A DNA stretch of 64,000 nucleotides from Romboutsia lituseburensis (GTDB lineage: Bacteria > Bacillota > Clostridia > Peptostreptococcales > Peptostreptococcaceae), in contig NZ_JANQBQ010000001.1 of NCBI RefSeq assembly GCF_024723825.1, positions 1,550,001-1,614,000 on the forward strand, written 5' to 3'. The notes beneath the pieces were generated by a model. It had not been told where the DNA came from, did no database searches, and saw only the letters and a list, made by a program, of their open reading frames with translations. Shown here piece by piece: positions 27,782 through 37,556 of this stretch. The translations under genes were made by a program, and so were the position numbers. Each line of letters opens with the position of its first letter. The first letter of the stretch is position 1.

Positions 27782-28549
27782 TTATAGCACATTTTTTAAG
27801 AAGCTTTTTCTATGTATAGGAGTTATTCCTAACTTTTCTATAGCATCATAATGCTCTTTTGTTCCATATCCTTTGTGTGATTTAAATCCATATCCTGGGT
27901 ACATTTCCTCATATTGATACATTATACTATCTCTTGTAACTTTAGCTAATATACTTGCGGCTGCTATTGATATAGACTTTGAATCTCCTTTTATAATTGC
28001 TTTTTGATCTGAATCAATTCCTGGTATCGTAGCAGCATCTACTAATAAATAATCTGGTGTTTTTTCTAAACAATTTATAGACTTTTTCATAGCCATATAA
28101 GTTGCGTTTAATATGTTAAATTCATCTATTTCTTCATTATTAACTATACCTATTCCATAATCTAAAGCTTGATCTTTTATTATATCAAAAAGTTCATCCC
28201 TTTTAGATTCGCTCAGCTTTTTAGAGTCATTTATTCCTTCTATTTTAGTATTAGGTTTAAATACAACAACTGCTGCTACTACTGGTCCTGCTAAAGGACC
28301 TCTACCTGCTTCATCAATTCCTCCTATATATACATATCCCTTATCATATCCTTCATTCTCAAATTCATTTATAGTTTCTAATCTTTCATTTTCTCTTCTA
28401 ATTGAATCTAACTTTTTGGCCATCCTTACTGCAATACTTTGAACTGATTTTCTTTCATCATTTCTTAATATATCTATGTACTCTAAATATTTATCCATAC
28501 TCAAACTATCTATAATCTCTTTTATCTCTTTTACACTTTTATCTTTCAT
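27782..28549 (-). CDS. rnhB: Ribonuclease HII
   Basis: 255 residues. The catalytic start is IGGIDEAGRGPLAGPVVAAVV (Asp-Glu pair), followed by ILNATYMAMKKSI, YLLVDAATIPG with the third Asp, and KVTRDSIMYQYEEMYPGYGF. An N-terminal helical extension of about 75 residues is typical of the Firmicute form. It cuts RNA in RNA-DNA hybrids and removes misinserted ribonucleotides. Confidence 0.95.
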   Translation of the reverse strand: MKDKSVKEIKEIIDSLSMDKYLEYIDILRNDERKSVQSIAVRMAKKLDSIRRENERLETINEFENEGYDKGYVYIGGIDEAGRGPLAGPVVAAVVVFKPNTKIEGINDSKKLSESKRDELFDIIKDQALDYGIGIVNNEEIDEFNILNATYMAMKKSINCLEKTPDYLLVDAATIPGIDSDQKAIIKGDSKSISIAAASILAKVTRDSIMYQYEEMYPGYGFKSHKGYGTKEHYDAIEKLGITPIHRKSFLKNVL

Positions 28550-28746
28550 TTTAGTCTCCTTGTAATAGCTTTTTTATATTTATAGTGTTTTCAAACTTAA
28601 GTAATGTATATACTCTTTTTATTTTTAATATGTTTTAGTATACATTATAAAATATTTTTCTTCAATTTCAAGATTATAACTATATAATATAATTATTGCT
28701 ATATTAAAAAATAAAACAATTTTTTGTATTTCATGAATATTGCGAC

Positions 28747-28782
28747 AAAAAAAGTCGCTGATACCCATATCAACGACTTTTT
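28747..28782 (-). terminator. brnQ terminator
   Basis: AAAAAGTCG-TTGATATGGGTATCA-CGACTTTTTTT on the minus strand forms a strong hairpin with a T run, eight bases after the brnQ stop codon. Confidence 0.9.
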
Positions 28783-28790
28783 AATATATA

Positions 28791-30092
28791 TTATCCAACT
28801 CTATTAATATCAATTTTACCTTGTCTACTAGATGACGGTATAAAGTTTCCTACAACCCCACCTATCAATACTGGAACAATCCAGTTAAAACCTAATTGTG
28901 TAAATGGTAATTTTGTTACCATTGGTATAGATATTCCTAAGTTATTAGCAACTGTTAGTACACTTATAAATAGTGCCATATATGCTGCACCTTTAAATGC
29001 ATTATCATTTTTAATTTTACTTCCAAATAAAGTCATTATAACTAGTACAACTGTTGCTGGGTAAATCATATCTAATATTGGAGCTGAGAATTTTATTATC
29101 GTACTTACTCCAAAGTTTGATACTATTGCACTAAATATACAAACTACTGTAACGATAACTTCATATTTTAATTTTCCATTTGTTATCTTAGAGAAGAATT
29201 GTGCTGTTGCTGATGTAAGACCTATTGCTGTTGTTAAACACGCTAGTCCTACGATTAATGCTAATATTACTTTCCCTGGATGTCCAAGAAGTGATGCTGT
29301 AATTTCAACAATTAATTTTGTTTGAACAACATCTTTTCCATATACTTGAGATACAGTTGCACCTAAATATGTTAATCCTCCATATACTAAGCATAACCCT
29401 ACTGCTGCAACTATTCCTGCTTTCATTGTTAATTTTACTTTTTGACTTTCATCATTGTAACCTTTATTAGCAAGTGATGTAATTATAACTGTTGATAAAG
29501 CAACAGCTCCTAATGCATCCATTGTTTGATAACCTTGTTTTACACCTTCTGCAAATATATCATTTATCATAGGTGTTGGATTTATATCTCCTAAAGGAGT
29601 CATTATCCCTTTTATTATTAATACACCTAAAGCAACTAATAGTGCTGGTGTTAAAAATTGTCCTATAATATCTACAACCTTAGATGGCTTTATTGTTAAT
29701 ATAAAAGTTATTGCAAAGAATAATACCGAGAATAATACTGGGTTAAATCCACTAGCTAATGGTGATATTCCCATTTCAAAAGTTGTTGCCGCTGTTCTAG
29801 GTATTGCTAAAAGTGGACCTAGACATATCATTATTGCAGACCCTAGCACAATAGCTAAATTTTTACCTGCTCTTCCAAGGACTTTACTTACTTCTCCATT
29901 ACATTTTGCTGCAGCAGCTACTGCAAGTAATGCTAAACCTACGTCAGCTAAAAGAAATCCTCCAAATCCCGTCAGCCAACTTTGACCGGATATAACTCCT
30001 AAGAAAGGTGGAAATATTAAGTTTCCAGCTCCAAAGAACATAGCAAATAGTGCAAACCCAACTATCACTATATCTTTATTCGTTTTGTTCAT
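28791..30092 (-). CDS. brnQ: Branched-chain amino-acid carrier BrnQ
   Basis: 433 residues and about 12 membrane segments, LIVCS family. Recognisable parts are FAMFFGAGNLIFPPFLG near the start, GPLLAIPRTAATTFEMGI and the late GVVGNFIPSS. It is a sodium- or proton-coupled importer of Leu, Ile and Val. RBS AAGGGGGCG. Regulation by CodY is likely from general knowledge, but the upstream region shows only a partial CodY-box match. Confidence 0.92.
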   Translation of the reverse strand: MNKTNKDIVIVGFALFAMFFGAGNLIFPPFLGVISGQSWLTGFGGFLLADVGLALLAVAAAAKCNGEVSKVLGRAGKNLAIVLGSAIMICLGPLLAIPRTAATTFEMGISPLASGFNPVLFSVLFFAITFILTIKPSKVVDIIGQFLTPALLVALGVLIIKGIMTPLGDINPTPMINDIFAEGVKQGYQTMDALGAVALSTVIITSLANKGYNDESQKVKLTMKAGIVAAVGLCLVYGGLTYLGATVSQVYGKDVVQTKLIVEITASLLGHPGKVILALIVGLACLTTAIGLTSATAQFFSKITNGKLKYEVIVTVVCIFSAIVSNFGVSTIIKFSAPILDMIYPATVVLVIMTLFGSKIKNDNAFKGAAYMALFISVLTVANNLGISIPMVTKLPFTQLGFNWIVPVLIGGVVGNFIPSSSRQGKIDINRVG

Positions 30093-30476
30093 ATTAACGC
30101 CCCCTTAAATTCATTAGAATTTAAATAAATTATTTTTTAAATATCAAATTGAATTTTAATTTAATATTTTGAATTAATTATAAATCGATATTTTCTAAAC
30201 GTCAACAATATTTAAAATTTATTAAATATTAAGAATATTTTTACTTTAACGTTTTCCTCTCGTTTTTCTATGTTTTACGACTTTATTTTCAGTGTTTCCA
30301 AGTTAAAAGTTTATTTATTTAAATATTTTTATTTATTTAATTTAAATTTTAAATTGATTTTTTTCATATTTTTTTTATTTCTAATTGATTTTTTATTTTA
30401 ATTTTTTGAATTTGATATAATTTTTTAAATTTTTATTTTTAAATTATACCATTGATTTGTAAAAAAGTATCAAAAA
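30093..30476. other. AT-rich brnQ upstream region
   Basis: About 380 bases without a gene. The stretch ATATTTTCTAAACGT near 30188-30204 matches the CodY box AATTTTCWGAAAATT at roughly ten of fifteen positions. No T-box or other riboswitch motif was found. The rest is runs of A and T. Confidence 0.4.
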
Positions 30477-30521
30477 AAATAGTATATAATTTTTTTTTAA
30501 CAAAAATTTTATATACTATTT
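30477..30521 (-). terminator. MATE transporter terminator
   Basis: AAATAGTATATAA and TTATATACTATTT pair around an AT loop, and eight T follow on the minus strand. Confidence 0.8.
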
Positions 30522-30557
30522 GATTTATATTTTATAATTTTATAAATTTCAAATTAG

Positions 30558-31931
30558 TTATGCTACTTTTTTCTCTATAATTTCTTTGCTGTTAACTTTA
30601 TAACTTCTAAGTTCTTTTACTAAAACAATAGCTGTTATTGCTGTAGCTAAAAGGTCCGATACTGGCTGTGATACCCAAACGCCATTTAATCCAAAGAATT
30701 TAGGTAATACTACTATCATAGGTATTAAAAGTATAACTTGTCTTAATAAACTTAAGAACATAGCTACTTTAGCCTTACCTACTGACTGGATATAATTTGA
30801 TCCAGTTATCGATATTCCTATTATAGGTAACATAAGTAAGTATATTTTAACTCCATTAACTGATATATCCATTAACTTAGGATCTTTGTTAAACATTCCT
30901 ACTATAAACTCTGGTATAGTTTGTACCATCAACCATCCTGTAGTAAGTATAACTATTGATGCTAATGCAGATGCTTTAAATGCTTTATTAGATCTATCAT
31001 ACTGTTTTGCTCCATAATTAAATCCAATTATTGGTTGTGCCCCTTGATTTAGGCCAAATATAGGCATTAAAAATACCATTGATATAGATGATATTGTAGC
31101 CATAGCACCTATAGCTAAGTCCCCTCCGTATAACTTTAAAGCATTATTTGATATAGCTTGAACTAAACTTGTTGCCATCTGCATTGCAAAAGGTGCTGAG
31201 CCTATTGCAAAAATTGCTGATACTAATGATTTATCTAATTTTAAGCTTTCTTTTTTAAACTTTAAGTTTGATTTTCCTTTTAAATAGTACATTAAAGCCC
31301 ATATTGCAGTAACAATTTGTGATGTTACTGTTGCTATAGCTGCTCCTTTTATTCCTAAATTAAATATAAAAATTAATATAGCATCTAATACTATATTAGT
31401 TAAACAACCTACAACCATTATTGTAGCTGCAAGTTTAGGATTTCCATCTCCCCTGATTGTATTATTTAAAGTAAATGCTAATACATTAAATACTGTTCCT
31501 GCTAAAATTATATATATATATGATTCAGCATAATAAAGAGTTGCCTCACTTGCTCCAAACAATTTAAGTATATTTTCTCCAAATACGATTCCTATAACAC
31601 TTATAATTAAACTAATAATAATTGATAAAGTTATTCCATTTCCTATAATTTTTTCAGCATCGTCTTTATTTCCTTGTCCTAGTTTTATTGATATATTAGT
31701 TGTCGCTCCTACACCAACTAGCATAGCGAATGCAAGTATTATAGTCATTATTGGCATTGTAACACCTACACCTGTTATAGCTAACGGTCCTACATCAGGT
31801 ATCTTGCCTATAAACATTCTATCTACTACATTATAAAGCGCATTAACCATCATTCCGATTATCGCTGGTACTGAATACTTAAAAAGTAATTTTCCTATTG
31901 GTTCTGTCCCCAATATTTGTTCATTTTTCAT
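30558..31931 (-). CDS. MATE family efflux transporter
   Basis: 457 residues and 12 predicted membrane helices in two repeats. The start MKNEQILGTEPIGKLLFKYS, then MVNALYNVVDRMFIG and FGLNQGAQPIIGFNYGA, is the Firmicute MATE/MepA pattern. It exports drugs or cations using an ion gradient; the substrate is unknown. The preceding marR stop is 15 bases upstream, so the pair form a regulator-pump operon. Confidence 0.9.
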   Translation of the reverse strand: MKNEQILGTEPIGKLLFKYSVPAIIGMMVNALYNVVDRMFIGKIPDVGPLAITGVGVTMPIMTIILAFAMLVGVGATTNISIKLGQGNKDDAEKIIGNGITLSIIISLIISVIGIVFGENILKLFGASEATLYYAESYIYIILAGTVFNVLAFTLNNTIRGDGNPKLAATIMVVGCLTNIVLDAILIFIFNLGIKGAAIATVTSQIVTAIWALMYYLKGKSNLKFKKESLKLDKSLVSAIFAIGSAPFAMQMATSLVQAISNNALKLYGGDLAIGAMATISSISMVFLMPIFGLNQGAQPIIGFNYGAKQYDRSNKAFKASALASIVILTTGWLMVQTIPEFIVGMFNKDPKLMDISVNGVKIYLLMLPIIGISITGSNYIQSVGKAKVAMFLSLLRQVILLIPMIVVLPKFFGLNGVWVSQPVSDLLATAITAIVLVKELRSYKVNSKEIIEKKVA

Positions 31932-31946
31932 AAATTCATCCTTCTT

Positions 31947-32360
31947 TTACGTACATATTTTTTTTAACATCATAATCATATTATCTGCTTCTTCTCGTGT
32001 TAACTTTGAAGTTATGTTTTCTTCCCACTGCATCATAACTGATATTACATCAAATTTTAAATCTTTACTTTTCTGAGTCAAATAAACTTTATACGCTCTT
32101 TTGTCTGTTTCATCTTTTACTCTAGTCAAAAAATTTTCTTCCTCTAGCTTCTTTATCGCTCTAGCTGTTGTTCCCTTGTCTATATTAAGAACATCACAAA
32201 GTTCTTCTTGGCTTCTACCATCCTGTCTATAAAGTTCTAATAAAAACATAACTTGACCCGAACCGATTCCTAATTCATTTAAGCCTTTAGATATAAAAGA
32301 ACTACCTTTTCTATATATCTGAGATACATATTTTCCAATGTATTTGCAATTATCTTGCAT
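31947..32360 (-). CDS. MarR family transcriptional regulator
   Basis: About 137 residues. The winged helix includes QVMFLLELYRQDGRSQEELCD, LNIDKGTTARAIKKLEEENF and the wing KDETDKRAYKVYLT. The ATG at 32360 follows GGCGGTGAA; the longer frame from 32405 would begin inside the promoter. It probably represses itself and the MATE pump until a ligand binds. Confidence 0.9.
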   Translation of the reverse strand: MQDNCKYIGKYVSQIYRKGSSFISKGLNELGIGSGQVMFLLELYRQDGRSQEELCDVLNIDKGTTARAIKKLEEENFLTRVKDETDKRAYKVYLTQKSKDLKFDVISVMMQWEENITSKLTREEADNMIMMLKKICT

Positions 32361-32394
32361 TGTTATTTCACCGCCTATATTAAACATAGCTTTT

Positions 32395-32440
32395 TGTATA
32401 CACAATTATTCATTATACTTCATTTTAGTTGTTATTGCAA
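32395..32440 (-). promoter_or_regulatory. marR-MATE promoter and putative MarR operator
   Basis: On the minus strand TTGCAA (32435-32440) and TATAAT (32412-32417) are exactly 17 bases apart. The palindrome TGTATACA (32395-32402) lies at the expected start, where bound MarR would block initiation. Confidence 0.7.
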
Positions 32441-32626
32441 CTTTATTATTTTTATTTTATGTTTTTGTTAAATTTTATTATTTGTTTTGTATTTTTTAAT
32501 ATTTTATTAGATATTCACTATATATTTGTTAAATTTTATTTACAATATAATTTTTATATTAAATTATTTTATTTAACTAAATAATAAAGTTTTTTGTATT
32601 CAAAATTCATCATTATTTATATACAA

Positions 32627-32666
32627 TAAAAAAGATTAACATTTTAAAATATAGTTAATCTTTTTT
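32627..32666 (-). terminator. Terminator after the coiled-coil gene
   Basis: AAAAAAGATTAAC and GTTAATCTTTTTT are exact complements, giving a hairpin with a T run on the minus strand. Confidence 0.85.
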
Positions 32667-32692
32667 ATATACTTTTGCTTAACATTGGATAA

Positions 32693-33454
32693 TTAATTTT
32701 TAATTAAGTCTTTTATTTGTTTTTCTAAATTAATTATTTTATTTTCTAGTTCTTGTTTTTGATTAATTAAATTATTAATTTCTAACTGTTTCTCATATAT
32801 AAGTTGTTGATTTTTTTCATCAATAGAATTCAATTGATTTTTTAAATCTTGTATTATATTTTTCAAATTATTATCATCTTGTTTTAATTGTTCTATCTCA
32901 TCCGATTTTTCTTTTATTAGTTTATTAAGTTCTAGTATTTTCTCGTCCTTATCATATAAAAGTTTATTTAAATTTTCAATTGTTTGTTGTTTAATATTTG
33001 CTATATTTTTAAAATCTATTATTATATTATCTTTATTTTTTATTGAATTATTTAAATATATTATATTTTTATCTTTTTCATCCATTTTTATATTCAATTT
33101 TAAAATTTTATCTTCTTGATCTTTTATACTCTTATCTAATTCATTTATTTTCTGTCTTTTTTCATTTATTATAGTATCTAATTGATTTATATCATTTTCT
33201 TTTGATTGTATAAGGGTGTCTAGCTGTCTTATTTTACTATTCTTTTCCTTTAGTAATGTATCTTTTATCTTTAGTTCATTTTCTAAATCTTCATTTTTGT
33301 ACTTTAATTCATCTACTCTATTATTGCTATTACTTAACTGTCCGTTTAAACTTTCTATTTCATTATTTGCAGATACATATTTAATCCCCATTATGGTTAA
33401 AAGTACTACTAATATAATAGTAACTACTACAAATATATTTGTTACTTTATTCAT
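32693..33454 (-). CDS. Membrane-anchored long coiled-coil protein
   Basis: About 253 residues. One membrane anchor (about residues 5-27) is followed by an almost continuous coiled coil from residue 30 to the end, with many heptads of Leu/Ile and Lys/Glu/Asp/Asn and no other domain. Family not recognised; a structural or spacer role in the envelope is only a guess. The ATG at 33454 follows AAGGGTGATAAGT, and the GTG at 33463 lies in that site. It shows no similarity beyond coiled coil to SMC. Confidence 0.75.
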   Translation of the reverse strand: MNKVTNIFVVVTIILVVLLTIMGIKYVSANNEIESLNGQLSNSNNRVDELKYKNEDLENELKIKDTLLKEKNSKIRQLDTLIQSKENDINQLDTIINEKRQKINELDKSIKDQEDKILKLNIKMDEKDKNIIYLNNSIKNKDNIIIDFKNIANIKQQTIENLNKLLYDKDEKILELNKLIKEKSDEIEQLKQDDNNLKNIIQDLKNQLNSIDEKNQQLIYEKQLEINNLINQKQELENKIINLEKQIKDLIKN

Positions 33455-33528
33455 ACTTATCACCCTTTAACTTTTTAATTTATAATATGTTAAAAAATGG
33501 ATAAGTTTACATTATAATTTAGTTAATG

Positions 33529-33852
33529 CTATATATTATTACATTTTTTCAAACCCAAAATAATAATAGCTTCCTGTTTACTAACTAGTTTTAATTTTGT
33601 ATCATCAGTTAAATTTTCACCTATATATTTCTTAGACACAAAATTTTTACCATTTTTAATTTTTATGAAATATGGTCTATTAATATTTGTTTTTGTTAAT
33701 GTACTATACGATATTACATCTTTATCTTTATCATATCTCCATACTTGAACTGATTTAGATAAAGTCTCCATGCTTTCAAACTCAGATGATATATAAACTT
33801 CTTCTACCTCACCATTTATCAATTTTTCCATTTCATTTTTACATTTCCCCAT
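33529..33852 (-). CDS. Hypothetical protein, 107 residues
   Basis: Family not recognised. It starts with a helical KCKNEMEKLINGEVEEVY, has a middle part with probable beta strands (KSVQVWRYDKDKD), and ends with GLKKCNNI. Two of its three cysteines lie near the ends. GGGGG lies six bases before the ATG. It is 67 bases after the PPDK-like gene on the same strand and may be co-transcribed. Confidence 0.6.
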   Translation of the reverse strand: MGKCKNEMEKLINGEVEEVYISSEFESMETLSKSVQVWRYDKDKDVISYSTLTKTNINRPYFIKIKNGKNFVSKKYIGENLTDDTKLKLVSKQEAIIILGLKKCNNI

Positions 33853-33919
33853 TTTATACCCCCATAAAAGTTTTTCTACTTTATAATAATTATAACATGT
33901 CTTAGTATATATTTAAGTG

Positions 33920-36490
33920 CTAAAGTGATGTATCATAAGCACAAGTTACAATTTGTGTTGTAATATCTGAATATATCTCTAGCCCTTTAGTCTTATATAT
34001 CTTTATAACATCTATATTTATATTTGTTTCTTTTATAATTTCTTTAACTATATTTTTATATGATTTTAATTTTTCTTCATTAAATACTATATCTTTGTTA
34101 TTGTCAAATAAAGCTACATAGAATATACCCGCTTCAACTAGATCTTGGAAAAAGTGACTTCCATAAGAAAGTTCAGGCATTAATCCTTCATTACTATATG
34201 CAATTTCACACATTACAGACATATTGCATAGCTCTGTAAAATGAACAGGAACTCCAAGCGCTGGTGTACTAGTTCCCCATCTACCAGGACCCATGAGCAT
34301 TACATTTTTATTTTTCAACTTTTGATTTATAATGCCTATTTGTCTAGCTATGTTATATTTACCTTCATGACTTAAATTTATATATTCTTTAGAATCCACA
34401 AAAACTATATAATCTATAGGTAATCTAATATTTCCTCCCATAAAATTTCCTACCGATGAAAATACACATGAATTTTTATCTAGTAACTTAGGTACTTTTA
34501 CAGTTTTCCCTAAACCTCTTGTTTGAAGAGGTCTACATTGTACTATATTAAATGTAAATTCATTTGATTTATTAAAATTAGCTGTAAATTCTATATCTAC
34601 TGGATATTTATACTCTTTAGATAAAACTTGTAATACTTTTTTCATAACTTCAGGAAATTTACTGCACTTTAATAATTGTTGAAAATTAAGCAAGAACGGA
34701 GCTGTTGAAGGATCTTTCCTCATTTCTCTTAATATTTGTTGTGTTTTATAATCTTTTCTTCCAAATATATTTACATCTGTTTTTATATCATTTTTTATTG
34801 CTTCATTTATAGATACTGTCGTTAATTTGTTATTTTCAAAATCCAACACATCTACGTCATGTTGTGAAAATTTTTGTTCATCTTCGAAATTTATTAAAGG
34901 TAATCTCATAGGATCATCAAGTGTAATTATTCTTGCATAGTCACTATGAACTCTGTCTACTGCTCTAGTTCCAAGACCAAAAACTAATCTAAGCATTCCT
35001 GCGTTCATATCTATTTTTTTATTCCATACATATAAGTTAGATGAATTACCAACTCCAGCTATATGTGGAAAAAAATATTGTCCATAGTAATCACCCGAAA
35101 CTCTTTGAACTAAAATAGCCATCTGCTCATCTTTTTTATCTAAATCTCTATTTTTTCTGTAATTTAAAGCATCTTGGTTCATAGTGCTCGCATATACAGT
35201 CCTAACCGCATTTTCAAAATCTTCTAATCTTTCTTCCGGAGTACCTTGATTAACACAAAATACACTTTCGTATTTTCCAGCAAATGCATTTCCAAAACTA
35301 TCTTCAAGAAGCGAACTAGATCTTACTACTATAGGAGACTGACCATAGTATTCTAACATATGCATAAATTGTTCTTTTATCATATCAGAAAATCGTCCAG
35401 ATTCTAATTTATATTTGAGTTCACTTGAATATTTAAAATATCCCTCTTCAGTTTTTTGCTTTATTCTTAAATTCCACATACCATTTTCAACTATATATGA
35501 ATAAAATATATCAGCACCTATAAAAAATGAATCATGAGACTCTAATAATTCATTAAACTGTTCTTTATATTCTTCACTTTTTCTAAGTATCGATGTAGCT
35601 AACAACATACCTATACTTTTACCACCTATAAAACCAGTTCCAATTTCTCTATAAGCAATCTCAATTAAATCAGATAAATTAAAATATTTCATACACATTT
35701 CATTTATCTTAGAATCTTTACCTACCAATATATTAATTAATAATTCTTTCATCTCTTCTTGATTATTACTTTCTTTTCTAAGTGAATCTTTAGCTTTATT
35801 TAATGTTCTCCTCCAATAAGCTAATCTTCTACTATTCCACTTAAACTTTGATACTAGTTCTGTGGTATCCAAACTAGATGTTATAGGTGTAGCATTGTCT
35901 TCTATAATTTCATGTGGAAAAAACATAGTTTGGCTATATCTATTTAATACTTTCCTAGGATATATATATAATGTATTATCTACTTCATATATATCTAACA
36001 ATAGCTGAGTCGTTTTCCTTAATTCTGATATAGTATCATATGTATGTTCATTTCTCTCTATCGCAAAGTATGCAACACATCTAAGCTTATTCAGGTATGG
36101 AAATATCACTTTAAAAAAATTCATTGTCATAAGTTCCGAATACCAAGATTTTTGTAATTCTGTTAAATTTCCAAATACATAAAATGTTTCTGTTCCTTCT
36201 TCTGATATTATATTATGAATAGTCGTTGTAAATTTTTCAAATCCTATAATTGGATTTAAATCATAAAGTTTTATTTTATTTAATTCATCAATCACTAAAT
36301 TTTCATTCCCAAAATTAATATATACTATTTTTCTATTGTTTAATTTTAATTGATTCACATAATATTTAACTACCTTTTTATATTCTTGTATATGATTAAT
36401 TTGCCATACAACATTATCTCCTAGCTTTAGCATATCAATTGCTTTATCAAATCCCTTCATACCTGTACTTATGTTATCTATTCTATACAT
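33920..36490 (-). CDS. PEP/pyruvate-binding (PPDK N-terminal) domain protein with degenerate KaiC-like N terminus
   Basis: About 856 residues in three parts. Residues 1-200 start YRIDNISTGMKGFDKAIDML like a KaiC/RadA domain but lack a P-loop (GDNVVWQI where GxxxxGKT is expected). About 290-690 is an ATP-grasp region of PPDK/PEP-synthase type: GTGFIGGKSIGML, VVRSSSLLEDSFGNAFAGKY and a closing NIVQCRPLQTRG. The last 180 residues hold MGPGRWGTSTPALGVPV and SYGSHFFQDLV, a conserved domain without a known role. The phosphohistidine and PEP-barrel domains are absent, so it is not PPDK or PEP synthase. The ATG at 36490 follows GGAG. Confidence 0.75.
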   Translation of the reverse strand: MYRIDNISTGMKGFDKAIDMLKLGDNVVWQINHIQEYKKVVKYYVNQLKLNNRKIVYINFGNENLVIDELNKIKLYDLNPIIGFEKFTTTIHNIISEEGTETFYVFGNLTELQKSWYSELMTMNFFKVIFPYLNKLRCVAYFAIERNEHTYDTISELRKTTQLLLDIYEVDNTLYIYPRKVLNRYSQTMFFPHEIIEDNATPITSSLDTTELVSKFKWNSRRLAYWRRTLNKAKDSLRKESNNQEEMKELLINILVGKDSKINEMCMKYFNLSDLIEIAYREIGTGFIGGKSIGMLLATSILRKSEEYKEQFNELLESHDSFFIGADIFYSYIVENGMWNLRIKQKTEEGYFKYSSELKYKLESGRFSDMIKEQFMHMLEYYGQSPIVVRSSSLLEDSFGNAFAGKYESVFCVNQGTPEERLEDFENAVRTVYASTMNQDALNYRKNRDLDKKDEQMAILVQRVSGDYYGQYFFPHIAGVGNSSNLYVWNKKIDMNAGMLRLVFGLGTRAVDRVHSDYARIITLDDPMRLPLINFEDEQKFSQHDVDVLDFENNKLTTVSINEAIKNDIKTDVNIFGRKDYKTQQILREMRKDPSTAPFLLNFQQLLKCSKFPEVMKKVLQVLSKEYKYPVDIEFTANFNKSNEFTFNIVQCRPLQTRGLGKTVKVPKLLDKNSCVFSSVGNFMGGNIRLPIDYIVFVDSKEYINLSHEGKYNIARQIGIINQKLKNKNVMLMGPGRWGTSTPALGVPVHFTELCNMSVMCEIAYSNEGLMPELSYGSHFFQDLVEAGIFYVALFDNNKDIVFNEEKLKSYKNIVKEIIKETNINIDVIKIYKTKGLEIYSDITTQIVTCAYDTSL

Positions 36491-36587
36491 AAAAATCTCC
36501 AATCTATTAAAAAATCCACACCTTATTTGGCATGGATATATTTTAATAACATTATATGATTTTTTTAATTTATAGTGCTAATCCTAA

Positions 36588-36628
36588 AAAAAGATACTCT
36601 CTCTTTGTACAAATTAAGGAGTATCTTT
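36588..36628 (-). terminator. rbgA terminator
   Basis: On the minus strand AAAGATACTCC and AGAGTATCTTTTTTT pair across an 18-base loop, just after the rbgA stop codon. Confidence 0.8.
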
Positions 36629-36641
36629 AATATATCTTATA

Positions 36642-37556
36642 TTAGTTTTTTATATCATCTGGAATCTCTAAGCTTATTTTTCCTAGCTTACCATCTCTAA
36701 ATTCATTTAATACAGTAGTAGCTATACGAGTATAATCAAGTTCTTTCTTTCCTATAACAAATCCTCTTTTATAACCTATCATATCCATAGTTTCTATATC
36801 ACTTTCACCTAAGTTTTCTAACTTATATCTAGTTTTTAATTTTTCCGGCTCAATTTCCATAAGCTTAGCTATAAGTCTTAATGCTAAAGTGTCAACATCT
36901 AAAATTTCATCCTTTATAGCTCTGCAGAATGCAAGATTAAGAGCAATTTCTTGGTCTTCAAACTTAGGCCAAAGTATACCCGGAGTATCTAATAGTTCTA
37001 AGTTTCCTTTTAATCTTACCCACTGCTTACCTTTAGTTACACCTGGTCTATCTCCTGTTACCGCACTTTTTCTTCCTGTTAATTTGTTTATTATAGATGA
37101 CTTACCAACATTAGGAACTCCAACTATCATTATTCTTATTGGTCTTTCTTTTCTTCCCTTTTCTTTTAATGCATCCATTTTATCCTTAGTAACATTTCTA
37201 CATTCATCTATTAATTTATTTAGTCCAATACCTTTCATTGTATCTATCGGTATAGCTTTTATTCCTTGATCTTTATAATATTTTATCCATTTATCTAACT
37301 TAGCTCTATCTGCTAAATCACTTTTATTTAATATAACAACTCTTGGTTTGTTTCCTGCTAATTTATCTATATCAGGGTTTTTACTACTAAATGGTATTCT
37401 TGCATCTAACAATTCTACTACAACATCAACTAGCTTTAAGTTTTCTCTAACTAAATCTCTAGTTTTCTTCATATGACCTGGATACCAGTTTATATGTAAA
37501 TTATCATCTCTTAGATAATCATCGTAGTCAACCCTCATCTTATCGCCTCTTGCCAT
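36642..37556 (-). CDS. rbgA: Ribosome biogenesis GTPase RbgA (YlqF)
   Basis: About 304 residues. It is a circularly permuted GTPase: INWYPGHMKKTRDL first, then G4 NKSDL, G1 VGVPNVGKSSIINKL, GDRPGVTKG and G3 LLDTPG. The C-terminal ANTAR-like helices include LETMDMIGY-type sequence. It helps late 50S subunit maturation. The ATG at 37556 is chosen for its AAAGGAGTGATAATT site; the longer frame adds 37 residues without homology. In many genomes this gene neighbours rplS and rnhB, as it broadly does here. Confidence 0.93.
   Translation of the reverse strand: MARGDKMRVDYDDYLRDDNLHINWYPGHMKKTRDLVRENLKLVDVVVELLDARIPFSSKNPDIDKLAGNKPRVVILNKSDLADRAKLDKWIKYYKDQGIKAIPIDTMKGIGLNKLIDECRNVTKDKMDALKEKGRKERPIRIMIVGVPNVGKSSIINKLTGRKSAVTGDRPGVTKGKQWVRLKGNLELLDTPGILWPKFEDQEIALNLAFCRAIKDEILDVDTLALRLIAKLMEIEPEKLKTRYKLENLGESDIETMDMIGYKRGFVIGKKELDYTRIATTVLNEFRDGKLGKISLEIPDDIKN

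Noticed and set aside
32693-33454. Fragment of an SMC or other chromosome protein
   Set aside because: It has its own start, ribosome binding site, membrane anchor and terminator, and no ATPase parts.
33920-36490. Phosphoenolpyruvate synthase or pyruvate phosphate dikinase
   Set aside because: Only the ATP-grasp part is present; the phosphohistidine and PEP/pyruvate barrel domains are missing and the flanking domains differ.
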